A DNA stretch of 19,125 bases from an uncultured Collinsella sp. (lineage in GTDB: Bacteria > Actinomycetota > Coriobacteriia > Coriobacteriales > Coriobacteriaceae). The stretch is from the NCBI GenBank assembly GCA_937934355.1, contig CALGZY010000163.1, forward strand, positions 1 through 19,125. The letters are read 5' to 3'. Positions 7,552-14,704 of this stretch are shown piece after piece. The notes under the pieces are model-generated. The model was not told the origin of the DNA and did no database searches. It saw nothing but the letters and a program-made list of their open reading frames with translations. The first letter of the stretch is position 1. Every line of letters begins with the position of its first letter. Both the position numbers and the translations under genes were made by a program.

Positions 7552-7558
7552 CTAGTCG
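7505..7558 (+). repeat. Imperfect 27-bp tandem repeat over the relB stop codon
   Basis: Units 7505-7531 and 7532-7558 agree at 20 of 27 positions by eye. They share AAGAG, GTCC.CAA and CTAGTCG. The first unit is coding; the second contains the relB stop. Because the unit is 27 nt, reading frame is kept and the peptide pattern PQ-x-LVV recurs on both sides of the stop. Confidence 0.7.
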
Positions 7559-7574
7559 TCGGGAGGAGGTCGGC

Positions 7575-8486
7575 ATGCTCAATGCGATGATTTGGGCGCT
7601 TGCCTGTTTTGGCGTCGTCGCTGCCGATATTGCCCTGAGCGTGGTTTTGTTTTCCGCTCTGGGCGTCGCGTCAGTGTTCATGGGTTTTTCGATCGATGAC
7701 CTCGACATTCAATTGCTTCAGGCTGCCGCGCAGATGGCGTCGTTTTTGATGGCGCTGCTGTGGTGGCGTTATCTGTGGCCGCGTTCGTTTATGGCACGCC
7801 GGCAAAGCGAGCACCCGCTCGGCGGGGGAGCGCGTGGGGCGTGGAAACGCATCGCCTGCGTTATCGTGATTGGCCTTGCCCTGCAGGTGGTCGTTGGTTA
7901 CGTGACCGACGCCGCGCTGTCGCTGTTGCCCGAGGCCGCGGCCGACTACAGCGAGCTTGTCGAGGAAACAGGCATGGGCGACACCAGCTATCTCGCCGTC
8001 CTGACTACGGTGCTCGGCGCCCCATTTTGTGAAGAGCTGCTGGTGCGCGGCATTATTTTTGAGTTTTCGCTCCGAGCGTTTAATCCGCAGTGCCGCCCAC
8101 TTTGGAAGCGCCGGCGTCGTGCGAGCGCGCAGGACGGCGCCATGGTGCCCTGGGCGGCCCCAAGTACGTGGGGTATTGCCGCGGCGATTGTGCTGCAGGC
8201 GGCAATCTTCGGTTTTATGCACATGAATTGGGTGCAGGGTTGCTACGCGGGTGCCGCCGGCCTCATCTTTGGTTGGGTGCTCGTGACGACCGGAAAGCTC
8301 CGCTACACGATCCTGCTGCACTTTGCCTTTAATGCCGGGTCGTATCTCATGACGTTGCTCTGGTTTGTGAACACGCCGCTCGATGTGGCAATTACGGTCG
8401 CTATCGCCGGCGTCATCCTCGTTGAGGCAATGCGTTCGCTGCGCCACGCGTGTGGGGTGGATGCAGCGAACGCACCGCTGCCCTAG
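7575..8486 (+). CDS. CPBP-family intramembrane metalloprotease
   Basis: A 303-residue membrane protein with about eight hydrophobic segments. It carries the three CPBP (Abi, Rce1-like) motifs: EELLVRG (Glu153, Glu154, Arg158), FGFMHMN (Phe212, His216) and HFAFN (His249, Asn253). These form the intramembrane metal site of proteases in this family, some of which process peptides or give immunity to self-made bacteriocins. ATG 7575 is chosen because GGAGGAGG (7562-7569) lies 5 bp upstream. ATG 7548, which overlaps the relB stop as ATGA, would give 312 residues. It is probably co-transcribed with relB. A basic insertion (RRRR near residue 180) lies in a predicted loop. No substrate or bacteriocin gene is visible nearby. 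Its stop overlaps that of the convergent gene within one CTAG. Confidence 0.85.
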   Translation: MLNAMIWALACFGVVAADIALSVVLFSALGVASVFMGFSIDDLDIQLLQAAAQMASFLMALLWWRYLWPRSFMARRQSEHPLGGGARGAWKRIACVIVIGLALQVVVGYVTDAALSLLPEAAADYSELVEETGMGDTSYLAVLTTVLGAPFCEELLVRGIIFEFSLRAFNPQCRPLWKRRRRASAQDGAMVPWAAPSTWGIAAAIVLQAAIFGFMHMNWVQGCYAGAAGLIFGWVLVTTGKLRYTILLHFAFNAGSYLMTLLWFVNTPLDVAITVAIAGVILVEAMRSLRHACGVDAANAPLP

Positions 8487-10624
8487 TTGCGGCGTCCGCC
8501 TCCGTTGGCGCCCTGACGCCCCTGTGCCGCGCGATTGCGACCGGCAGTGTTCTGCGCGCGGGACATACCGCCGTGACCCTTGCTGCCCTTGGGCCCCTTG
8601 CCGGCGGCGCCACCGTGGGCCTTGCCGCCCTTCTTGCCGGTGCCATGCCCACCGCCGGCAGACGTCTCGCCCGGGCGTGGCGGCACGGGGCGAATCAGGC
8701 AATGCTTGGTATAGCCGATCAGATCACGACGCCCGGCCTTCTCTAGCGCCTCGCGCACCAGCTTGTAGTTCTCGGGCTTGCGATACTGGATGAGCGCGCG
8801 CTGCATGGCCTTCTCATGCGGGTCGCGCGCCACGTAGATCGGCTGCATGGTGCGCGGATCTACACCGGTGTAGTACATGCAGGTCGACATGGTGGACGGG
8901 GTGGGGTAGAAGTCCTGTACCTGCTCGGGCATGTAGCCCATGTCGCGCACGGCTTCGGCAAGGTCCACGGCTTCCTTCATGGTTGAACCGGGGTGGCTCG
9001 AGATCAGATACGGCACCACGTACTGCTTGAGTCCGTATTCGCGATTCAAGCGTTCAAATTTACGGCAGAATGCGTCGTAGACAGCTCGGCTCGGCTTGCC
9101 CATCACGGACAGCACCGCGTCGCTCACGTGCTCGGGCGCTACGCGCAGCTGGCCCGAGACATGGTGTTCCAGCAGCTCGCGTAAAAACTCGTCCGAGGCA
9201 TCGGCCATGGTGTAGTCAAAACGGATGCCGCTGCGCACGAAGACCTTTTTGACGCCCGGCAGCTGGCGCAGGTCGCGCAACAGCTGCGTGTAGCCGCTTT
9301 CGTCGACCACCATGTTCTTGCACACGCTCGGCCACAGACAGCGCTTGTTCTTGCACACGCCGTGCTTGAGCTGCTTGTCGCAGGCGGGACGGCTAAAGTT
9401 GGCCGTCGGTCCGCCTACGTCGTTGATGTAGCCCTTAAACTCGGGATCGCGCGTGAGCAGCTCTGCCTCGCGCATGATCGAGTCGTGGCTGCGCATCTGC
9501 AACACGCGACCTTGGTGGAAGGTGAGGGCGCAAAACGAGCATTCACCAAAGCACCCGCGGTTGGAGCTGATTGAAAACTTGATCTCGGCAAAGGCCGGCA
9601 CGCCGCCCGCGGCATCGTAGTCGGGATGCCAATCGCGTGCGTAGGGGAGCTCGGCCACCTCGTCCATCTCATCGGTCGTCAACGTCGCCGACGGCGGGTT
9701 CTGCACCACATAGACGCTGTTGGGATAGGGCTCTACCAGGCGATGTCCGGTGATGGGGTCCATATTCTGCTGTTGCACGTTAAAGCTGCGTGCGTAGTTG
9801 AGCTTGTCGGCGGTAAGGTCGTCCCAGCTGGGTAGCAGGTCGTAGTCGTAGACCTCGTCGAGCGAGCCTGTGCGGTAGACGGTGCCGTTGATATAGGTGA
9901 TCTGATCGATGGGCAGCCCCGCGTCGAGCGCGTCGGCAATCTCGACAATCGCGTGCTCGCCCATGCCGTAGATGAGGATGTCGGCGCCCGAGTCGAGCAG
10001 CACCGAGCGCTTGAGCTTATCCTGCCAGTAGTCGTAGTGGGCCAGGCGGCGCAGGCTTGCCTCGATGCCGCCGATGATGATGGGGGCGTCCTTAAACGTC
10101 TGGCGGATGAGGTTGCCGTAGACCGTGACGGCTCGGTTGGGACGGCGCCCCTCCTCGCCACCGGGGGTATAGGCGTCGGTGTGGCGGCGGTGTTTGGTCA
10201 CCGAATAGTGGTTGACCATGGAGTCCATGTTGCCGGCACTGACCAAAAAGCCCAGGCGCGGCTCGCCGAGCACAGTGATGCTGGCGGGGTCGGTCCAGTC
10301 GGGTTGGCAGATGATGCCCACCTTGTAGCCGTGCGCGTCGAGGACGCGACTGATGATGGCCATGCCAAAGCTGGGATGGTCCACATAGGCGTCGCCGCAG
10401 ATGTAGACAAAGTCGCACTGGTCCCAGCCACGCGCATCCATGTCGGCGCGGCTGACGGGGAGGAACTTATCGCGGCCCGGTCGCCAGGGGCGGGCGGGCG
10501 TCGCTTGGGAATGCTTGGTGCGGGCGACCGTGGCCTGCGCCTTACCGCCGCGCTTTTGCTGCTGGCCCTGTTTGCCCTGCTGACTGCGCTGGTTGTTCTG
10601 AGCGTGCTGAGGCTTTTTTGCCAC
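8483..10624 (-). CDS. ygiQ: YgiQ-family radical SAM protein
   Basis: A 713-residue protein of the YgiQ (UPF0313) family. It has an N-terminal conserved region (FLPVSRADMDARGW, YVDHPSFGMAIISRVL), the radical SAM cluster motif C-x3-C-x2-C at Cys358, Cys362 and Cys365 (GCFGECSFCAL), and a C-terminal block with KQYVVPYLISSHPG and EQVQDFYPTPSTMSTCMYYTG. The reaction of this family is not established. GTG at 10624 is chosen because GGGAGGG lies 3-4 bp upstream of it; the frame stays open to 10789 without a comparable site. Residues 1-40 are rich in Gln and Lys, and the last ~65 residues are very rich in Gly, Lys and Arg (GGAAGKGPKGSKGHGG), which may be a disordered nucleic-acid-binding tail. It converges on the CPBP gene with a 4-bp overlap of stops. 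Confidence 0.9.
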   Translation of the reverse strand: MAKKPQHAQNNQRSQQGKQGQQQKRGGKAQATVARTKHSQATPARPWRPGRDKFLPVSRADMDARGWDQCDFVYICGDAYVDHPSFGMAIISRVLDAHGYKVGIICQPDWTDPASITVLGEPRLGFLVSAGNMDSMVNHYSVTKHRRHTDAYTPGGEEGRRPNRAVTVYGNLIRQTFKDAPIIIGGIEASLRRLAHYDYWQDKLKRSVLLDSGADILIYGMGEHAIVEIADALDAGLPIDQITYINGTVYRTGSLDEVYDYDLLPSWDDLTADKLNYARSFNVQQQNMDPITGHRLVEPYPNSVYVVQNPPSATLTTDEMDEVAELPYARDWHPDYDAAGGVPAFAEIKFSISSNRGCFGECSFCALTFHQGRVLQMRSHDSIMREAELLTRDPEFKGYINDVGGPTANFSRPACDKQLKHGVCKNKRCLWPSVCKNMVVDESGYTQLLRDLRQLPGVKKVFVRSGIRFDYTMADASDEFLRELLEHHVSGQLRVAPEHVSDAVLSVMGKPSRAVYDAFCRKFERLNREYGLKQYVVPYLISSHPGSTMKEAVDLAEAVRDMGYMPEQVQDFYPTPSTMSTCMYYTGVDPRTMQPIYVARDPHEKAMQRALIQYRKPENYKLVREALEKAGRRDLIGYTKHCLIRPVPPRPGETSAGGGHGTGKKGGKAHGGAAGKGPKGSKGHGGMSRAQNTAGRNRAAQGRQGANGGGRRN

Positions 10625-10655
10625 GATCCCTCCCGGTGTTTGTATGCTGCACGTA

Positions 10656-10661
10656 ATTGTA
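10656..10661 (-). promoter_or_regulatory. ygiQ: Candidate -10 of ygiQ
   Basis: Read on the - strand this is TACAAT, about 32 bp before the GTG start. No recognisable -35 lies upstream. The large hairpin 10663-10695 sits exactly where the -35 would be, so the hairpin may act as an operator. Weak evidence. Confidence 0.3.
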
Positions 10662-10662
10662 A

Positions 10663-10695
10663 CCAGTCTTTTTGGGACGGGGCTAAAAAGACTGG
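10663..10695. repeat. Hairpin with 11-bp perfect arms and GGGACGGGG loop
   Basis: CCAGTCTTTTT (10663-10673) pairs perfectly with AAAAAGACTGG (10685-10695) around the loop GGGACGGGGCT. It lies between the divergent ygiQ and DUF1275 genes. The loop core recurs in a second hairpin at 18994-19024 whose arms are unrelated in sequence, suggesting a dispersed element. Not a standard terminator, as no T-run follows. Confidence 0.7.
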
Positions 10696-10876
10696 TGGAG
10701 TACATGAGCTGGGGATCGGCGCGTCGATGCGGGGATCGTTTGTTTCCAGACTGTGTATCTGCGCGTTGGAGAACCCGTCTCGCGCGCACGCCATGTTGTC
10801 AATGGGTTACAGTATGAACGGCGGCTATGTTTCCGCCAACGCACGAGAGGGTCGTCAACAAGGAGGATGCACGACG

Positions 10877-11593
10877 ATGCAGCGTGCCAAACAGATATCG
10901 GAGTCTATTGAGCTGGGCATCATCTTGGCGCTCGCCGGTGGCTTTATGGACGTCTATTCGTACATTGGGCGCGATCATGTTTTCGCCAACGCGCAGACAG
11001 GCAACATCCTGCTCGTGGGCGTGAGCATCTCGGAGGGCAACTGGGCACTTGCGGGACGCTACTTCTTCCCCGTGGTGTCGTTTGCCGTGGGCATTATGCT
11101 TGCCGACCTGGTGCATGAGCGGTTTGGCAGCGTGATTCACTGGCGCCAGGTAACGGTGTTCTTTGAAGCCGTCATCTTGCTGGGCGTGAGCTTTATCCCG
11201 GGCGGCAATTTCAACCTGCTCGCCAACTGCCTCACCTCGTTTGCCTGCGGCATGCAGGTCGAGAGCTTCCGCAAGATCCACGGTCACGGCATCGCTACGA
11301 CCATGTGCATCGGCAACTTGCGCAACGCGCTGCAAAACGTGGACGATTACATCATCACCCACAGGCGCGGCTTTTTGGAAAACGGCCTACTGTATTTTGG
11401 CGTGATCTTTACCTTTGTGTTTGGCGCCGTGTTGGGCAACTGGTGCATTGAGCGCATGGGCCTGCACGCCATCGTCGTGGCGAGCTTGCTGCTGTTTGTC
11501 GCGTTTGCCATCATGTTCATCGACCGCGAGCGCGACTTGCGCTTACGCTGGAAGGTTGCGGCCGAGGCTTGGAAAGAGGGCTGCCGAAAGTAA
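10877..11593 (+). CDS. DUF1275 (YoaK-like) integral membrane protein
   Basis: A 238-residue protein with about six hydrophobic segments (roughly 12-30, 60-78, 92-108, 112-126, 169-190, 195-213). It carries the DUF1275 hallmark near the N-terminus, GGFMDVYSYI followed by VFANAQTGN, plus FACGMQVESF and TTMCIGNLRN in the middle. The function of the family is not established; an inner-membrane transport role is often guessed. ATG 10877 follows AGGAGG (10861-10866). The frame is open far upstream, but that part overlaps ygiQ antisense and is not coding. The gene is monocistronic: divergent from ygiQ and closed by a strong terminator. Confidence 0.85.
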   Translation: MQRAKQISESIELGIILALAGGFMDVYSYIGRDHVFANAQTGNILLVGVSISEGNWALAGRYFFPVVSFAVGIMLADLVHERFGSVIHWRQVTVFFEAVILLGVSFIPGGNFNLLANCLTSFACGMQVESFRKIHGHGIATTMCIGNLRNALQNVDDYIITHRRGFLENGLLYFGVIFTFVFGAVLGNWCIERMGLHAIVVASLLLFVAFAIMFIDRERDLRLRWKVAAEAWKEGCRK

Positions 11594-11596
11594 CCG

Positions 11597-11636
11597 AATG
11601 CGGCAAAGGGGCTGTCCCTTTGCCGCATTATTTTTC
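11597..11636 (+). terminator. Terminator after the DUF1275 gene
   Basis: Perfect 14-bp inverted repeat AATGCGGCAAAGGG (11597-11610) with CCCTTTGCCGCATT (11616-11629), 5-nt loop, then ATTTTT. It begins 3 bp after the stop codon. Confidence 0.93.
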
Positions 11637-11647
11637 ATCATCTGTTG

Positions 11648-11700
11648 AAACGCTTTAACAAGTTTGACGTTCTCACGCGTTTTTTGTTTCAAAAGCGTTA
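11648..11700 (+). promoter_or_regulatory. Upstream region of fucO with facing AACGCTTT half-sites
   Basis: AACGCTTT occurs at 11649-11656 and its reverse complement AAAGCGTT at 11692-11699, within GAAACGCTTTAAC and TTTCAAAAGCGTTA. LacI/GalR-type operators have similar half-sites, and a sugar-responsive regulator would suit fucO. TTGACG at 11664-11669 could be a -35, but I see no matching -10 at the right distance. Weak evidence. Confidence 0.3.
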
Positions 11701-11758
11701 GGATGGGACTCATAGCGTGGGGCGTAATGGGTGCCCCGCACACGATGGGAGGCTATCA

Positions 11759-12925
11759 ATGGCTAATCGTTTCGTTCTCAATACCATCTCTTATCATGGT
11801 TCCGGCGCCATTAAGGAGATCCCCGGCGAGCTCCAGCGTCGCGGCTACAAGAAGATCTTCGTCTGCTCCGACCCCGATCTGGTCAAGTTTGGCGTTACCG
11901 CCAAGGTGACCGACGAGCTCGACGCTGCCGGCATCGCTTGGAGCCTCTACTCCGAGATTAAGCCCAACCCCACCATCCAGAACGTCAAGGACGGCGTCGA
12001 GGCCTTCAAGGCCGCCGATGCTGACGCTATCGTGACCATCGGTGGTGGCTCCTCCATGGACACCGCCAAGGCCATCGGCATCATCATCAACAACCCCGAG
12101 TTCGCCGATGTCCGCAGCCTCGAGGGCGTTGCTCCCACTAAGAACCACGCCGTGTTCACCATCGCCGTGCCGACGACCGCCGGTACCGCCGCCGAGGTGA
12201 CCATCAACTACGTCATCACCGACCCCGAGAAGGTCCGCAAGTTCGTGTGCGTCGACACCAACGACGCCCCCGAGGTTGCCGTCGTCGATCCTGACATGAT
12301 GGCTTCCATGCCCGCCGGCCTGACCGCTTCCACTGGTATGGACGCTCTGACCCACGCCATCGAGGGCTACACCACCAAGGGTGCTTGGGAGCTCTCTGAC
12401 ATGTTCCACTTTGAGGCTATTAAGCTGATCAGCGAGAACCTGCGTGACTCCGTCGCCGAGGCCAAGTCCGGCCAGCCCGGCTCCGGCCGCGAGGGCATGG
12501 CTCTTGGCCAGTATGTTGCCGGCATGGGCTTCTCCAATGTCGGCCTGGGCATCGACCACGCCATGGCTCACACCCTGTCCGCTCACTACGATACCCCGCA
12601 CGGTGTCGCCTGCGCCATGCTGCTGCCGATCGCCATGGAGTTCAACAAGCCGGTTTGCGCTGAGCGCCTGGCCAAGGTTGCCGTCGCCATGGGCGTTGAC
12701 ACCACGGGCATGAGCACCGCCGAGGCCGCCGATGCCGCCATCGCCGCCGTCAAGCAGCTCTCTGCCGACGTGAACATCCCGCACGTCTGTGAGGCCATGA
12801 AGGCTGACGAGATCGAGGTCCTGGCCAAGGACGCCATGGCCGACGCCTGCTTCCCGGGTAACCCGCGCGAGGCAACGCTCGACGACGTCATCGAGCTCTT
12901 CAAGAAGATCTGCCCGGCTGCCTAG
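11759..12925 (+). CDS. fucO: Lactaldehyde reductase (1,2-propanediol oxidoreductase), iron-dependent
   Basis: A 388-residue group III iron-type alcohol dehydrogenase, close in sequence to E. coli FucO along its whole length: NNPEFADVRSLEG, PTTAGTAAEVTINYVITD, MALGQYVAGMGFSNVGLG and the ending GNPREATLDD. It reduces lactaldehyde to 1,2-propanediol with NADH, regenerating NAD during anaerobic use of fucose or rhamnose. The NAD site GGGSS is at 95-99. The four metal ligands are all present: Asp195, His199, His267 and His281. ATG 11759 has GGGAGG at 11747-11752. The gene stands alone between two terminators, so no sugar pathway gene is linked here. Codon use is strongly biased (GCC, GAC, AAG), as in highly expressed genes. 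A broader role as an alcohol or glycerol-type dehydrogenase is possible. Confidence 0.92.
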   Translation: MANRFVLNTISYHGSGAIKEIPGELQRRGYKKIFVCSDPDLVKFGVTAKVTDELDAAGIAWSLYSEIKPNPTIQNVKDGVEAFKAADADAIVTIGGGSSMDTAKAIGIIINNPEFADVRSLEGVAPTKNHAVFTIAVPTTAGTAAEVTINYVITDPEKVRKFVCVDTNDAPEVAVVDPDMMASMPAGLTASTGMDALTHAIEGYTTKGAWELSDMFHFEAIKLISENLRDSVAEAKSGQPGSGREGMALGQYVAGMGFSNVGLGIDHAMAHTLSAHYDTPHGVACAMLLPIAMEFNKPVCAERLAKVAVAMGVDTTGMSTAEAADAAIAAVKQLSADVNIPHVCEAMKADEIEVLAKDAMADACFPGNPREATLDDVIELFKKICPAA

Positions 12926-12978
12926 CCCAGTTTGGTGGTCCTTCGCCCGTAGGCGTATGGTCTTTTGACTTGTCGCTG

Positions 12979-13010
12979 GCCCCGCCGTGCTACGCACGGC
13001 GGGGCTTTTT
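12979..13010 (+). terminator. Terminator after fucO
   Basis: Perfect 12-bp inverted repeat GCCCCGCCGTGC (12979-12990) with GCACGGCGGGGC (12994-13005), 3-nt loop, then TTTTT (13006-13010). Confidence 0.95.
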
Positions 13011-13085
13011 GTGCCTCGTCGATGCCCCGAGATGGGTAAAACCAAGGCATGCTGCCCGCTGCGGATAGGTGGTGCACTTCCCAGC

Positions 13086-13310
13086 GTGCATTTTTTGGGA
13101 GTATTCAGCAAGCTCTTAAAAATGCATAACGTTTTGAATGGCCCGCAGGCGCCCATCGACAGCCATCGTGGGCGGGCTATCGATGAGTGGAGGGGGTTGT
13201 TACTGAGTTTCTGCTTTGCGACGACCTGCAACACTGCTGTAACCGCGTCGTTTTGTCGTTCGCGATGGGGTCGTTGGGGCCCACGGTGCTGAATACTCCG
13301 TTTTTTGCAC
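13086..13310. repeat. 225-bp intergenic unit bounded by inverted repeats (MITE-like)
   Basis: GGAGTATTCAGCA at 13098-13110 has its exact reverse complement TGCTGAATACTCC at 13287-13299. Outside these 13-bp arms both ends also share GTGCA (13086-13090, and TGCAC at 13306-13310), with a T-run in one spacer and an A-run in the other when both are read outward-in. The interior is GC-rich and can fold (GCCCA / TGGGC near 13150-13175; ATCGA / TCGAT). No convincing gene lies inside; short open frames here have no known motif. No target-site duplication was seen. It could be a small non-autonomous element or a structured RNA. Confidence 0.5.
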
Positions 13311-13403
13311 GGCCCAAGGTGGGGTACCCTGAGACGAAGCAAAAAGATGCCTCATTTCTATGCAGATACCGATAGGATTTATGCAAGATTGGGATTGTAA
13401 ACC
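13311..13403. other. Intergenic stretch without recognised features
   Basis: AT-richer DNA between the inverted-repeat unit and the palindromes. Short open frames cross it on both strands (for example 13187-13375 +), but none has a ribosome site with family-like sequence. I see nothing else here. Confidence 0.5.
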
Positions 13404-13484
13404 GTGCACGTGCACAAAACCGGTGCGGGGACGTCTGGAGTCGGCTCGGCTCCTGGGGCATTGCACGTGCAGAACGGTTAAAAT
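13404..13484 (+). promoter_or_regulatory. Paired TGCACGTGCA palindromes and -10 before the M42 gene
   Basis: GTGCACGTGCAC (13404-13415) is a perfect 12-bp palindrome. TGCACGTGCA recurs at 13462-13471. Their centres are 57 bp apart. TAAAAT at 13479-13484 makes a plausible -10, 37 bp before the start codon, so the second palindrome would lie in the promoter spacer where a repressor could block RNA polymerase. AACCG motifs flank both sites in opposite orientation. The regulator is unknown. Confidence 0.5.
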
Positions 13485-13520
13485 CGGGACTCGGTCTTAG
13501 TTTTACTTGGAAGGATGCAT

Positions 13521-14564
13521 ATGACTTCTAATATTGATGCTTCTCTAGAGGAGACGCTCTCCTATATTACTGACCAGCTGAAGGCGCTTACCTCGATTGC
13601 TTCGCCTACCGGCTATACCCGTGCGGCGACTGATTATCTGATGGAGACGTTGCGCGATATGGGCTTTGGGCCCGAGCGCTCCAATAAGGGCAACGTGCTC
13701 GTTGAGCTTGGCGGCGAGGGCGAGCCGCTTGTGTTGGCGAGCCATGTCGATACCCTGGGCGCCATGGTGCGCTCCATTAAGGACAATGGCCGCCTGCGTC
13801 CCACGACGCTTGGTGGACACCAGTGGTCTACGGCCGATGGCGAGAACTGCACCGTCTACACGCGTGACGGCAATGTGTACACGGGTGTGGTCCTCAATAC
13901 CGAGCCTTCGGCGCACGTGGCCGATGAGCCGGTCAAGACCATCGAGAAGAACATGGAAATCCTGCTCGACGAGAACGTTGACAGCAAGGACGATGTGCTC
14001 GAGCTGGGTATTCAGACCGGTGACATCATCGCTATGGACCCGCGCACCACGGTGACGGAGAGCGGATACATTAAGAGCCGCTTCCTGGACGACAAGCTGT
14101 CCGCGTCGATTCTGCTGGGTCTGGCCCGCGCCGTTGCTGACGGCGAGGTGTCGCTTTCGCGCAAGGTGTCGCTGCTCTTTACGGTGTACGAGGAGGTCGG
14201 CCACGGCGGTGCCTTCGTGCCGGCCGACACGCGCGAGATGATCAGCGTGGACATGGGCTGCGTGGGCGACGACCTGGGCTGCACCGAGCGCATGGTTTCG
14301 ATTTGCGCTAAGGATTCGGGCGGTCCGTACAACTACGACCTGGTAACCACGCTGTCCAACATCGCGCGCGAGCTGGAGCTCGATTACGCCATCGATGTGT
14401 ACCCGCACTATGGCTCCGACGTCGAGGCCACGCTCTCGGCCGGCTACGACATTCGCCATGGTCTGATCGGCCCCGGCGTGTACGCGAGCCACAACTACGA
14501 GCGCAGCCACATCGACGGCGTGCGCAATACCTACGAGCTGGTTCGCGCCTACGTTCAACGCTAG
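13521..14564 (+). CDS. M42-family metalloaminopeptidase
   Basis: A 347-residue cytoplasmic peptidase of the M42 family (TET-type or glutamyl aminopeptidase, once annotated as endoglucanase). Expected metal-site residues are in place: His75 in ASHVDTLG, Asp190 in FLDDKLS, Glu224-Glu225 in VYEEVGHGG, Asp244 in DMGC and His324 in ASHNYERSH. It would trim N-terminal residues from peptides as a large oligomer. ATG 13521 is chosen over the in-frame ATG 13515 because GGAAGG (13509-13514) is at proper distance only from the former. The gene is monocistronic, with a structured upstream region and its own terminator. Residue specificity cannot be read from the sequence. Confidence 0.9.
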   Translation: MTSNIDASLEETLSYITDQLKALTSIASPTGYTRAATDYLMETLRDMGFGPERSNKGNVLVELGGEGEPLVLASHVDTLGAMVRSIKDNGRLRPTTLGGHQWSTADGENCTVYTRDGNVYTGVVLNTEPSAHVADEPVKTIEKNMEILLDENVDSKDDVLELGIQTGDIIAMDPRTTVTESGYIKSRFLDDKLSASILLGLARAVADGEVSLSRKVSLLFTVYEEVGHGGAFVPADTREMISVDMGCVGDDLGCTERMVSICAKDSGGPYNYDLVTTLSNIARELELDYAIDVYPHYGSDVEATLSAGYDIRHGLIGPGVYASHNYERSHIDGVRNTYELVRAYVQR

Positions 14565-14600
14565 GGGAAGCGGTTCATAGCTTGGCTGACCAATTGCTCT

Positions 14601-14626
14601 AAGGCCCGATTGCTCGGGCCTTTTTC
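14601..14626 (+). terminator. Terminator after the M42 gene
   Basis: AAGGCCCGA (14601-14609) pairs with TCGGGCCTT (14614-14622) around TTGC, followed by a T-run to 14625. Confidence 0.93.
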
Positions 14627-14704
14627 GCTTCAGTCTGTTTAGTATTATGCTGTATGTAGCTAATTAACTTTACGTTTGGAATACTTAACGAGGTGATGCG
14701 GCGT

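Noticed and set aside
8483..8486. Shared CTAG forming both convergent stop codons as a regulatory device
   Set aside because: A 4-bp overlap of convergent stops at a palindromic CTAG is common in compact genomes and needs no special explanation.
9953..10876. Upstream extension of the DUF1275 frame into the ygiQ region
   Set aside because: It is antisense to conserved YgiQ sequence and lacks a ribosome site; AGGAGG before ATG 10877 gives the normal family length.
11756..13342. Long - strand frame opposite fucO and the following gap
   Set aside because: Gly/Val/Asp-rich shadow of strongly biased codons; it runs through the fucO terminator and shows no motif.
13177..13461. Small open frames on both strands in the fucO-M42 gap
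   Set aside because: No good ribosome site and no family-like sequence; they cross an inverted-repeat arm and a palindrome, which better explain the region.
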